A DNA stretch of 40,947 nucleotides from an uncultured Roseburia sp. (GTDB lineage: Bacteria > Bacillota > Clostridia > Lachnospirales > Lachnospiraceae), in the NCBI GenBank assembly GCA_947383215.1, contig CANDCP010000026.1, positions 1-40,947 of the forward strand, written 5' to 3'. Made by a program: the position numbers and the translations under genes. The notes below the pieces were generated by a model that had not been told where the DNA came from, searched no databases, and saw only the letters and a program-made list of their open reading frames with translations. Position 1 is the stretch's first letter, and each line of letters begins with the position of its first letter. This document shows, piece after piece, positions 33,935 through 40,894 of this stretch.

Positions 33935-34876
33935 TTACAGCAGCTCGTCATAAATCATCCCTTTTATATCCTCTTCGGTCAAAAGCTCCTCCTGAAGAAT
34001 CTGTTCCACACGATCCTGAAGCTTCTCGCCCTTTAGAACATTTTCGAGCCTCTCGGATTTTAGATCGTCCGAAATTTCTTCTTTCCCCGAATCCTTCTCT
34101 TCCTCCTTCTCAGCCTTCTCTTCGGCTTCCTCCCGAATCTCATCCATCTTTTCTTCCTGCGTCTCAACGGCATCCTGCATCATCATTCCGAGAATCTCGC
34201 GGTTGGCATTTTTTAGAAGCGTGTCCGCGTCCTTCTCTGCGTCTACCATCTCATGGTGTTTCAGACGCTCCTTATCCACCGCGCGGATCGTCTGCTGTTC
34301 CATATACCATTCTTTTTTTGCATTCTTGATGTTCTCTTCGAAATGCGCTTTCTGATTTTCGTAGTCCAAAACGCGCGACTGATACTCGGTCAGACCGTTT
34401 TTGTTGATTTCGCTCAAACGGTCTATCTCCTCTTTCGTCAACGGCTCCGTCGTCTTTCCTTTGGCCATATCCCGCATTTTTATCATAAGCTCTAAATCCT
34501 GCTGCTCTTCACTGTCGTCCGAAATTCTGTACGTCTCTTTTAACTCTTCCTGACTCTTACTTAGCTCCCGGATCTGAGACTGATTTTCCGCAATCTCCCC
34601 GTCCAGCTTTTGCATATGGTCCGCGCGCCGTTTCTGGTCATTATCCAGCTTCAAGTCGCCTTTAAACGCGTCTCCGACGATCTTTAACGCATCCTTTTTG
34701 GCCTTTTCCCTTCTCGCAGCGATCTCGTCCTGATTCAGGCTCAAAAAGCCTCCGAAAAAATTGCCGGTCGCCTGATTCTTCTTCGCCCCGCGCTCCGCGG
34801 TCTGATTCTGCATAGCTTCGCCAAACGGCTGCTTTGCCGTCGAATTCAGATTGTAATTTATATTGATTGTCGCCAT
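33935..34876 (-). CDS. Unknown acidic coiled-coil protein
   Basis: A 313-residue protein of no family I recognise. After an Asn-rich, probably unstructured start (ATININYNLNSTAKQPF) and FFGGFLSLNQDEIAARREKA, residues about 60-310 are nearly continuous charged helix. The region EEAEEKAEKEEEKDSGKEE is extremely acidic. Heptad-like spacing in the middle suggests coiled coil. No signal peptide or membrane segment. AGGGGG lies before the ATG. It ends 61 nt before dnaE on the same strand with no terminator between, so it may be co-transcribed with dnaE; no functional link is implied. Confidence 0.85.
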   Translation of the reverse strand: MATININYNLNSTAKQPFGEAMQNQTAERGAKKNQATGNFFGGFLSLNQDEIAARREKAKKDALKIVGDAFKGDLKLDNDQKRRADHMQKLDGEIAENQSQIRELSKSQEELKETYRISDDSEEQQDLELMIKMRDMAKGKTTEPLTKEEIDRLSEINKNGLTEYQSRVLDYENQKAHFEENIKNAKKEWYMEQQTIRAVDKERLKHHEMVDAEKDADTLLKNANREILGMMMQDAVETQEEKMDEIREEAEEKAEKEEEKDSGKEEISDDLKSERLENVLKGEKLQDRVEQILQEELLTEEDIKGMIYDELL

Positions 34877-35290
34877 AATCGTGTCCCCCTGTCAAAAAAT
34901 TTATACTGTTTCCCTGATTCACGGATTCGGACGCAAAAATCATTTGGACAAAACCGACGACCTTTTGACTTCCGAATCATTTACAATAAAAGCCTATATA
35001 ATATTATCGACATAAACAGGGCAAAAATCAACCAAAAAAACAGGGTGAAAGAAAAATATCTCTCACCCTGCGGCGCAGCGCGGCCGTTAAGCGAACTTAT
35101 GGAAACGCTTATTTTACCCTGCCCTTCTCCGCGCTTACGGTTCACCGCCTGATTAAACTCAACGAACCGCAACTGCCAATACCCTGCAAAATAATTCTTC
35201 ATCGCCTGCGCGTAAGCGCTCGGCAAAAATCTCCTTGCACGATCCGGCCTCATATAAAAGGCGGAAAAGCCATATGCCCTGTTTGCCGCC
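34877..35290. other. 414-bp intergenic region with two terminators
   Basis: No gene with good support. It contains two minus-strand terminators (35257-35292 and 35034-35070) about 190 nt apart, so a short transcript could end at the second. An open frame at 34981-35253 (minus, 90 codons, hydrophobic C-terminus) runs straight through the second terminator; its best internal start has only a weak ribosome binding site. I see no known RNA family. Confidence 0.5.
35034..35070 (-). terminator. Strong intrinsic terminator
   Basis: CAGGGTGA pairs with TCACCCTG (35041-35070) and is followed on the minus strand by seven T residues (35040-35034). It is a second terminator beyond the one after the ABC transporter operon. 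Confidence 0.85.
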
Positions 35291-35292
35291 TT
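35250..35292 (-). terminator. Terminator of the amino-acid ABC operon
   Basis: AAGGCGG with adjoining AAA pairs with TTTCCGCCTT around the loop, beginning at the stop codon of the ATPase gene, and is followed by TTATATG on the minus strand. Confidence 0.6.
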
Positions 35293-36034
35293 ACAGTACC
35301 TTGGAAAGAAAATCGCATAGCCTTGGATTTTTCGGATTCGCGAAAAACTCCTCCGGCGTATTTTCTTCCTGTATCTGTCCGTCGTTGATAAACATCACGC
35401 GGCTTGCAACCTCTCTCGCAAATCCCATCTCGTGCGTCACCACCGCCATGGTCATGCCGTCCGCCGCCAGCTCTTTCATCAACTCCAAAACCTCTCCGAC
35501 CATCTCCGGATCGAGCGCCGAGGTCGGTTCGTCAAACAGCATCACGTCGGGATTCATGGCTAACGCCCTCGCAATCGCGATTCGCTGCTTTTGTCCGCCC
35601 GAGAGCATTGCAGGATAAGTGTCCGCTTTTTCCAAAAGCCCGACGCGCTCTAATAGTTCGTCGGCTCTCTGCGACGCCTGTTCTTTACTCATAAGCCCGG
35701 TCTGTACCGGCGAGAGCATAATATTTCCTTTTACCGTGTGATTGGGAAAGAGATTAAACTGTTGAAATACCATCCCGATTTTCTGACGCATTTTATTGAT
35801 ATCGACCGACTTATCGGTGATATCCGTCCCCTCGAACAAAATTACGCCGCCGCTCGGCTCCTCCAGCAAATTCAGGGAACGCAAAAATGTAGACTTGCCG
35901 CAGCCGGACGGCCCGATAATCGCGACAACCTCCCCCTGACAGATCTCCGTTGAAATCCCGTCCAACACATTGTGGTCTCCAAACGATTTGCGCAAATCTT
36001 TTACCTGAATCAAAATCTGTCCCTTACCGCTCAT
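35291..36034 (-). CDS. Polar amino-acid ABC transporter ATPase
   Basis: The cytoplasmic ATPase of a GlnQ/HisP-type uptake system, 247 residues. Walker A is [16 protein letters not shown], the Q-loop is [12 protein letters not shown], the signature is [15 protein letters not shown], Walker B is [15 protein letters not shown] and the switch His is in [13 protein letters not shown]. All catalytic elements are intact. The start overlaps the permease gene by 11 nt and has GAGGACGA upstream. The substrate is determined by the binding protein and cannot be read from this subunit. Confidence 0.95.
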   Translation of the reverse strand: MSGKGQILIQVKDLRKSFGDHNVLDGISTEICQGEVVAIIGPSGCGKSTFLRSLNLLEEPSGGVILFEGTDITDKSVDINKMRQKIGMVFQQFNLFPNHTVKGNIMLSPVQTGLMSKEQASQRADELLERVGLLEKADTYPAMLSGGQKQRIAIARALAMNPDVMLFDEPTSALDPEMVGEVLELMKELAADGMTMAVVTHEMGFAREVASRVMFINDGQIQEENTPEEFFANPKNPRLCDFLSKVL

Positions 36035-36710
36035 TCGTCCTCAACCTCTCTTCCAATTTATGTACGCCCGCGGTCAGAAGCATCACGAGCAGCAGATAAA
36101 TGACCGCCACGCCGATAAGCGGCATAAACGGCTCATACGTCCCGCTTCGGATGATATCGCCCCCGCGCGTCAAATCCATTATTCCGATGTATCCGCTGAC
36201 CGACGTCTCCTTCAGCAGCGTAATAAACTCATTTGCCAGCGCAGGAAGCACGTTTTTAAATGCCTGGGGCATGATGATAAGCTTCATGGTCTGTCCGTAG
36301 TTAAGCCCAAGGCTTCTGCCCGCCTCAAACTGCCCTTCATCCACGGACATAATACCGGAACGGACGATCTCGGCCACATATGCCGCCGAGTTCAGACCGA
36401 ACGCAATCGCCGCCACCACAATTTTATTGCTCAGGGTTGTCAATATAATATAGTACATGATCATAAGCTGAATTACCGTCGGCGTCCCCCGGATGACGGT
36501 CAGATAAACGCGGCAGACGGCGTTTAAAACCGTAAGCCCGCCGTGCTTATCGTGCGTAGAGCGCACCATGGCAATCAAAAATCCCAGGATAATCCCGATG
36601 ATTACCGCCAATAGCGTAATCAATAAGGTATTGCCGAACCCTTTGAGCAAATACATATAGCGGTCATCTTCTATAAAATTCTGTTGGAATTTGTTTATCA
36701 AAGTATCCAA
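36024..36710 (-). CDS. Polar amino-acid ABC transporter permease
   Basis: A 228-residue membrane subunit of the His/Glu/Gln/Arg permease family with about five helices. The opening [24 protein letters not shown] and the cytoplasmic loop [25 protein letters not shown], which contacts the ATPase, are typical. It probably forms a homodimer because only one permease gene is present. The start is a TTG at 36710, with GGAGGT about 6 nt upstream. It lies 41 nt after the binding protein gene and overlaps the ATPase gene. Confidence 0.93.
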   Translation of the reverse strand: MDTLINKFQQNFIEDDRYMYLLKGFGNTLLITLLAVIIGIILGFLIAMVRSTHDKHGGLTVLNAVCRVYLTVIRGTPTVIQLMIMYYIILTTLSNKIVVAAIAFGLNSAAYVAEIVRSGIMSVDEGQFEAGRSLGLNYGQTMKLIIMPQAFKNVLPALANEFITLLKETSVSGYIGIMDLTRGGDIIRSGTYEPFMPLIGVAVIYLLLVMLLTAGVHKLEERLRTNER

Positions 36711-36751
36711 AACGTACCTCCGTCACTGACATCCGCCAGATTTCTCCGTGC

Positions 36752-37591
36752 CTATTTCTTTCTTACAATCATCACCTGACGCGCTGTCGCATACGTATCC
36801 GTAAAGTTGATATTTTCTAATCTGTCCTCTGTCACGGTCATTCCCGCAGCGCCAAAATCGGCCTTGCCGGACTGTACCGCCGCGATAATCGCGTCAAACT
36901 CCATATCCTCTATTTTCAGTTCGTATCCCAGCTTATCACAGATCGCTTTTGCAAATTCCACGTCGATTCCCGCAAATTCACCGCCCTTATAAAACTCATA
37001 CGGCTCAAACGCCGCGTTCGTCGCCATAGTCAGCGTTCCGTTCGACCGGTCGGCGTCCGCCGGGGATTCATACGGGCAGGTTCCCTTCGTATCGTCGCCG
37101 ATATAATTTTTCACAATCTGATCGTAAACGCCTTCCGCCTTCAACTCCGCAATCGCCTGATTAAACTGCTCCGTCAAATCCGTATTCTCTTTTGCAATGC
37201 AGATTGCGTACTCCTCGTCCGCAAACGCCTCGTCAAGAATCATAAGATCGTCATTTTTCTCGACAAACGCTTTGGCCGGCTGCTCGTCGATAATCACGAC
37301 GTCCGCTTTGCCCTGCTTTAACGCCTGAACCGCGTCCGCGCCCTTGTTGTAGCGCTCTACGGTCGTCTCTTTCGTCTTGCCGTTATCCTCGGTTGACGCC
37401 GCTTCATTGTAATTGTCCGCCTCGTCCGTCGCATAGATGTCGCCGGTCGTCCCAAGCTGCACCGCAATCGTCTTTCCCTGTAAATCATCCGCGGAAAAAA
37501 CGGTATTTGTCGGCGCCGACGAGCCGCATCCTGCCGCTGAAAGCATTGTAAGTGACAGCGCAAGTGTTAAAAACTTTTTCATACTTTTCAT
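36752..37591 (-). CDS. ABC substrate-binding lipoprotein, apparently circularly permuted
   Basis: A 279-residue lipoprotein (signal MKSMKKFLTLALSLTML, lipobox SAAGC with Cys22) of the SBP_bac_3 family, with its halves in reverse order. Residues about 36-166 are what is normally the second half (DLQGKTIAVQLGTTGD, ADAVQALKQGKADVVIID, ELKAEGVYDQIVKNYIGDD). A Cys-containing linker (167-184) follows. Residues 185-279 are what is normally the first half (GTLTMATNAAFEPYEFY, GIDVEFAKAICDKLGYELK, AVQSGKADFGAAGMTVTEDR), ending VMIVRKK, exactly where DLKGK usually begins. The start has AAGGAGG; the ATG at 37621 does not. The three genes form one operon. The ligand is probably a polar amino acid. Confidence 0.92.
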   Translation of the reverse strand: MKSMKKFLTLALSLTMLSAAGCGSSAPTNTVFSADDLQGKTIAVQLGTTGDIYATDEADNYNEAASTEDNGKTKETTVERYNKGADAVQALKQGKADVVIIDEQPAKAFVEKNDDLMILDEAFADEEYAICIAKENTDLTEQFNQAIAELKAEGVYDQIVKNYIGDDTKGTCPYESPADADRSNGTLTMATNAAFEPYEFYKGGEFAGIDVEFAKAICDKLGYELKIEDMEFDAIIAAVQSGKADFGAAGMTVTEDRLENINFTDTYATARQVMIVRKK

Positions 37592-37611
37592 GATTCCATC
37601 CTCCTTGGTTC

Positions 37612-37627
37612 GGTTAATCATTTAACC
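37612..37627. promoter_or_regulatory. Palindromic operator candidate
   Basis: GGTTAA-TCAT-TTAACC is a perfect 6-4-6 inverted repeat between the promoter and the ribosome binding site of the transporter operon, covering about +12 to +27. Another GGTTAAA half-site lies just upstream of the -35, near 37680. A repressor bound here would block transcription. The regulator is unknown. Confidence 0.45.
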
Positions 37628-37645
37628 ATTGACAATAATGGAGAA

Positions 37646-37674
37646 ATTATATCACAATTTCGTACAAATCACAA
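37646..37674 (-). promoter_or_regulatory. Promoter of the amino-acid ABC operon
   Basis: TTGTGA (37674-37669), 17-nt spacer and TATAAT (37651-37646) preceded by TGA as an extended -10, on the minus strand. Confidence 0.7.
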
Positions 37675-37705
37675 GCTTTGGTTAAATTTGAGCTTTCACC
37701 ATTTT

Positions 37706-39838
37706 TTACAGGTCATAAAAATCAATTGCAAAAAGCGCTTCCCCCGCTTTTATTTTCCCCTCTCTCAACAGCCTTATCTTTTGATTTGCCCCAACTTCCG
37801 TGCACAACACAGGAGAAGCCAGCGACGGCGCGTGTTCTTTCAAATAATTGATATCCAGCTGTATCATCGGTTCTCCCTTCTTTACCTTCTGCCCGTTTTC
37901 CACAAACACCGCAAATCCTTTTCCTTCCAGTTTTACCGTGTCAATTCCGATATGAATCAAAAGGTCAATACCTGTGTCCGTCCGAAAGCCGACCGCATGC
38001 TTTGTGTCGAATACAAAACAGACCTCCCCGTCCTCCGGCGCCTCTATAACCGCAGCTTCCGGCGTGACGACCGCCCCGTCTCCCATCATCCGCGCCGCGA
38101 ACGCCTCGTCCGGCGCCGTCGACAAATCGGCCGCCATGCCGCTGATCGGACTTGAGATCGTTACCGTCTTTACAAGCTTTCCCTCCGCCTGCGCATCCGG
38201 CGTATCCGCTTTAACCGCGCCGATATCCGATGCGGTGTATTCTTCGTCTTTTGCCGTCTCCAGATAGGCCTCAAGATTTGATTTTATTACCGTAACGCGC
38301 GGACCGTAAATAACCTGAACGCCGTTTCCCTTGCGCACTACCCCGGAAGCCCCGGTCGCCTTTAACCGGCCGTCGCTTACCAGCTCCGACTTTCTTACCG
38401 TACAGCGCAGCCTCGTCGCGCAGCAGTCCACGTCTGATATATTCTTCTTGCCTCCAAGCCCTTCGCAGATCGCCCTCGAAAGCGCATCCTCGCCGCCTTC
38501 TGCCTGCGAGGCGCCTTTCTTTGCTTCAACGTCGCTTCTCCTGTATAACTTCACCTCGCTGTTATCGTCTCTTCCGGGCGTCTTTAAATCCAGCTTACGA
38601 ATTAAAAACGCAAAGAGAAAATAATATACGACAAAGTATCCGATTCCCACAAACACAATCCAGATCCAGTTTGTCTTTGCATTTCCCTGAAGAATGCCGA
38701 ACAAAAACATGTCGATAAGACCGCCGGAAAAGGTCATTCCGACGCCCACTTCAAAGACATGCATCAGCATATAGGCCAGCCCGGCAAACACACAGTGAAT
38801 CCCATACAGTAACGGTGCGACGAACAAAAACGTAAACTCGATCGGCTCTGTGATCCCTGTGATCATAGACGTCAACGCCGCCGACAAAAGCAATCCTCCG
38901 ACCGCCTTTTTCTTCTCGGGCTTCGCGGTCTTATACATGGCAAGCGCCGCTCCCGGAAGGCCAAAAATCATAAGCGGAAACTTTCCCGACATGAATCTTG
39001 TCGCGGATACCGCAAACCGCTCTACCGTTGGATCGGAAAGCTGCGCAAAAAAGATGTTCTGCGCCCCTTCAATTGTCTGTCCCGCAACTTCCAGGGTTCC
39101 GCCGACAGCAGTCTGCCAGAACGGAAGATAAAAGACATGATGCAGACCAAACGGAATCAAAAGGCGCTCCATCAATCCATATACCCAGGTTCCCACATAG
39201 CCGGAATTTAACACCACGTCGCCGACTACATAGATTCCGTTTTGTATGACCGGCCAGATATAATACATTAAAATTCCTACGCCCGTATACACAAGGGCGC
39301 ATACAATCGGAACAAACCTTGTGCCTCCAAAAAAAGACAACACCTGCGGCAGCTCGATTTTATAATACCTGTTATGCAGCGCAGCGACGCCAAGTCCCAC
39401 CAAAATTCCGCCAAATACGCCCATCTGCAGCGAGGTGATTCCGACAACCGAGGCTGTCGCCCCCTCCAGCATATTTTCGGAACCGCCGTGAATCGTAATC
39501 ATTGCCCCGATGGACGCATGCATAATAAAGAACGCAATTGCCGCGGCCAGCGCAGCCACTTCCTTTTCTCTCTTAGCCATACCGATCGCAACGCCCATCG
39601 CGAATATAATCGGCAAGTTTGCAAAAACAATATTTCCGGCCTCGTTCATAACGCGAAAGATTGCGTTAAATACCGTCCCCGGACCAAGAACCCCGTAAAG
39701 TCCATATGTCTCAAGCATCGTCTCATTTGTGAGAGAGCCCCCGACTCCCAACAACAACCCCGCAACGGGAAGAATCGCAATCGGAAGCATAAACGATCTT
39801 CCCACACGCTGTAACACACCAAAAATCTTATCTTTCAT
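37706..39838 (-). CDS. PTS transporter EIICBA, glucose/maltose family
   Basis: A 710-residue phosphotransferase permease in EIIC-EIIB-EIIA order. EIIC (about 1-415) has ten or so helices and the sugar-site motif GITEPIEFTFLFVAP. EIIB (about 445-530) has its phospho-Cys at residue 473 in DVDCCATRLRC. EIIA (about 565-710) has His614 in TKHAVGFRT and the phosphorylated His629 in LLIHIGIDTVKL. The EIIB motif DCCATRLRC is more like the alpha-glucoside/maltose branch than plain glucose (DACITRLRV). The start at 39838 has AAGGAGAGG. All three domains are complete, so no separate EIIA is needed. Confidence 0.93.
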   Translation of the reverse strand: MKDKIFGVLQRVGRSFMLPIAILPVAGLLLGVGGSLTNETMLETYGLYGVLGPGTVFNAIFRVMNEAGNIVFANLPIIFAMGVAIGMAKREKEVAALAAAIAFFIMHASIGAMITIHGGSENMLEGATASVVGITSLQMGVFGGILVGLGVAALHNRYYKIELPQVLSFFGGTRFVPIVCALVYTGVGILMYYIWPVIQNGIYVVGDVVLNSGYVGTWVYGLMERLLIPFGLHHVFYLPFWQTAVGGTLEVAGQTIEGAQNIFFAQLSDPTVERFAVSATRFMSGKFPLMIFGLPGAALAMYKTAKPEKKKAVGGLLLSAALTSMITGITEPIEFTFLFVAPLLYGIHCVFAGLAYMLMHVFEVGVGMTFSGGLIDMFLFGILQGNAKTNWIWIVFVGIGYFVVYYFLFAFLIRKLDLKTPGRDDNSEVKLYRRSDVEAKKGASQAEGGEDALSRAICEGLGGKKNISDVDCCATRLRCTVRKSELVSDGRLKATGASGVVRKGNGVQVIYGPRVTVIKSNLEAYLETAKDEEYTASDIGAVKADTPDAQAEGKLVKTVTISSPISGMAADLSTAPDEAFAARMMGDGAVVTPEAAVIEAPEDGEVCFVFDTKHAVGFRTDTGIDLLIHIGIDTVKLEGKGFAVFVENGQKVKKGEPMIQLDINYLKEHAPSLASPVLCTEVGANQKIRLLREGKIKAGEALFAIDFYDL

Positions 39839-39862
39839 GGCCTCTCCTTTTCTCCTGTTTTC

Positions 39863-39893
39863 TATGTTCCATAGGATATTAAAATCTATTATC
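39863..39893 (-). promoter_or_regulatory. Weak promoter candidate of the PTS gene
   Basis: On the minus strand TTGCTT followed after 17 nt by TAATAT lies roughly 25 to 60 nt before the ATG. The match is modest. No antiterminator-binding hairpin is seen in the short leader. Positions are approximate. Confidence 0.25.
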
Positions 39894-39944
39894 AGTATAA
39901 GCAAAAAAGTCCGTCCGCACTCATAAATACTTTAAAAATTGCGC

Positions 39945-40005
39945 AAAAACAGCGGAAACCCTTGATTTTCTAAGGATTTCCGCTATTTTAAACAAATGAG
40001 ACATC
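39945..40005 (-). repeat. Imperfect copy of tRNA-Lys 3' end plus terminator
   Basis: About 47 of 61 positions (counted by eye) match 40624-40682, including TGAGACATC, the end of tRNA-Lys. Within it AGCGGAAA pairs with TTTCCGCT (39951-39984) and GTTTTTG follows on the minus strand, so it may still terminate transcription. Similarity stops right after the tRNA end. Confidence 0.6.
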
Positions 40006-40181
40006 CCATCCATTTTGTAACCTATTGCACTTTCAGATTGCAAATGATAATAACTTTATCTTCATACAAAATGCTCCGCATATCCCACACAAAATGTTTT
40101 TGATTATAATATTTCTGTTTAGGAAAGTTAATATATTTTCTTCTATTTCTAACATAAAACCAAAAACATTTATTAATACAG

Positions 40182-40210
40182 TTGATTTTCAGATTCAGAA
40201 ATGTTATATT
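40182..40210 (+). promoter_or_regulatory. Promoter of the antitoxin RNA
   Basis: TTGATT (40182-40187), 17-nt spacer and TATATT (40205-40210). Start of transcription expected near 40217. No open reading frame follows before the terminator. Confidence 0.6.
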
Positions 40211-40236
40211 ATAGAAAAGGAGCAACCGCCCACAAA

Positions 40237-40256
40237 GTGGTTAGCCTCCCAGATTG
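40237..40256 (+). repeat. Long-range inverted repeat, arm 1 (toxin 3' UTR)
   Basis: The complement of 40428-40447 with a few mismatches. In the toxin message it lets the 3' end pair with the 5' leader; in the antitoxin RNA the same strand carries the anti-ribosome-binding-site sequence. Confidence 0.65.
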
Positions 40257-40264
40257 ACTATGAT

Positions 40265-40308
40265 AAGCCTACCTGAACCGCCAAGTACAAGGTAGGCTTA
40301 TTTATTTT
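40265..40308 (+). terminator. Terminator of the antitoxin RNA
   Basis: AAGCCTACCT pairs with AGGTAGGCTT (40265-40299), followed by ATTTATTTT on the plus strand. The tail overlaps the toxin stop codon on the other strand. On the minus strand there is no T-tract, so the toxin message probably reads on past it. Confidence 0.85.
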
Positions 40309-40403
40309 CGCCTGTTGTTCCTATTATCCAAATAGGCAAGCAATGCAATCAGGAAGTTACCGCCCAAAAATAGCAGGCTTAAAATATCATATGTATTTTC
40401 CAT
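40302..40403 (-). CDS. Holin-like type I toxin (33 residues)
   Basis: A very short membrane peptide: MENTYDILSLLFLGGNF, then IALLAYLDNRNNRRK. It has one transmembrane segment and a basic tail, and matches the pattern of the putative holin-like toxin group (TxpA/Hol_Tox). Such peptides insert in the membrane and stop growth when overproduced. Ribosome binding site GGGAGGTGG lies 6 nt before the ATG. In the message this site can be masked by GCCTCCC 17 nt upstream (40434-40440). An ideal promoter precedes it and an antisense RNA overlaps its 3' end. Toxicity here is inferred from the family. Confidence 0.8.
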   Translation of the reverse strand: MENTYDILSLLFLGGNFLIALLAYLDNRNNRRK

Positions 40404-40427
40404 CTGCACCACCTCCCATCTTCCGTG

Positions 40428-40447
40428 AAGTTTGGGAGGCTCACCAC
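40428..40447 (-). repeat. Long-range inverted repeat, arm 2 (toxin leader)
   Basis: Read on the minus strand this is GTGGTGAGCCTCCCAAACTT. It can pair with the 3' UTR arm (40237-40256) or, through GCCTCCC, with the toxin ribosome binding site, so the leader can exist in alternative folds. Confidence 0.6.
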
Positions 40448-40474
40448 CTTGTATCACGACTGCTCCTGTGAAAA

Positions 40475-40503
40475 ATTATAGCATACATGAAATTATCCGG
40501 CAA
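40475..40503 (-). promoter_or_regulatory. Toxin promoter
   Basis: TTGCCG (40503-40498), 17-nt spacer, TATAAT (40480-40475) preceded by TGC as an extended -10. Start of transcription near 40468 gives a leader of about 65 nt. Confidence 0.75.
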
Positions 40504-40615
40504 TCTGATTTTCCAGCCCAGCCAGACACAGGAAAGCCAATAAGCCTGCGGGCCCCTTTACCGGATGGCGCTTGCAGGGCAACCAGAAATTGTAGTCAAG
40601 TGTAATCAAAATACT

Positions 40616-40660
40616 TTTGAACACAAAACAATGGGAACCCTTGAAAATCAAGGATTCCCA
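40616..40660 (-). terminator. Terminator of the tRNA operon
   Basis: TGGGAA.CCTTGA pairs with TCAAGG.TTCCCA (40632-40660, two arms with one mismatch) and TTGTTTTGTGTT follows on the minus strand. It lies 13 nt past the end of tRNA-Lys. Confidence 0.8.
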
Positions 40661-40682
40661 CTCATTCAAACAATGAGACATC
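40624..40682 (-). repeat. tRNA-Lys 3' end plus terminator (second copy of repeat)
   Basis: The intact copy of the sequence repeated at 39945-40005, in the same orientation. The two copies bracket about 620 nt that contain the toxin-antitoxin module. Confidence 0.6.
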
Positions 40683-40746
40683 GGGGATTCGAACCCCGGA
40701 CAACTTGATTAAAAGTCAAGTGCTCTGCCAACTGAGCTAATATCCC
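40674..40746 (-). tRNA. tRNA-Lys (UUU)
   Basis: A 73-nt cloverleaf on the minus strand. Acceptor GGGATAT pairs with ATGTCTC (two G-U pairs), the D arm has AGCTCAGTTGGCAGAGC, the anticodon loop CTTTTAA is held by ACTTG/CAAGT with anticodon TTT, and the T arm is CCGGGGTTCGAATCCCCG. CCA is not encoded. Last gene of the cluster. Confidence 0.96.
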
Positions 40747-40777
40747 ATAATTTTGTCGTTCAGCTGCGCTTTGAAAA

Positions 40778-40849
40778 CTGGGCTAGCTGGATTCGAACCA
40801 GCGAATGCAGCAGTCAAAGTGCTGTGCCTTACCGCTTGGCGATAGCCCA
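40778..40849 (-). tRNA. tRNA-Gln (UUG)
   Basis: A 72-nt cloverleaf. Acceptor TGGGCTA pairs with TAGCCCA and the discriminator is G, as usual for tRNA-Gln. The anticodon stem CAGCA/TGCTG closes loop CTTTGAC with anticodon TTG. The T arm is GCTGGTTCGAATCCAGC. CCA is not encoded. Confidence 0.96.
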
Positions 40850-40894
40850 TTATTTTTACAGTAGATACTTAAAAACAGAACATACCGCATCAAA

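Larger units (their letters stand above)
39839..40216. other. AT-rich intergenic region upstream of the PTS gene
   Basis: This stretch holds the weak PTS promoter, a hairpin (39951-39984) and a repeat of the tRNA-Lys 3' end. From 40010 to 40216 it is strongly AT-rich with no supported gene. The 67-codon minus-strand open frame here (40022-40225) starts at TTG and has no ribosome binding site. Confidence 0.5.
40217..40308 (+). ncRNA. Predicted antisense RNA antitoxin
   Basis: A short noncoding transcript of about 90 nt, predicted from a sigma-A promoter and a strong terminator hairpin. It is complementary to the 3' end of the toxin gene and the toxin 3' UTR. It also contains AGCCTCCCA, which can pair with the TGGGAGG ribosome binding site of the toxin message. 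Convergent antisense RNAs of this kind repress type I toxins such as TxpA/RatA. The exact 5' end is inferred. Confidence 0.65.

Noticed and set aside
34981-35253. A 90-codon minus-strand open frame with a hydrophobic C-terminus.
   Set aside because: It runs through a strong intrinsic terminator, its first ATG has no ribosome binding site, and the product resembles nothing I know. Kept only as a note on the intergenic region.
40022-40225. A 67-codon minus-strand open frame in AT-rich DNA upstream of the PTS gene.
   Set aside because: Begins at TTG without a ribosome binding site, overlaps the antitoxin promoter, and has the composition expected of random AT-rich sequence.
40237-40447. CRISPR or insertion-sequence ends formed by the inverted repeats.
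   Set aside because: There is one pair of arms, about 20 nt each, within a toxin transcript; no spacer array, no transposase and no target duplication.
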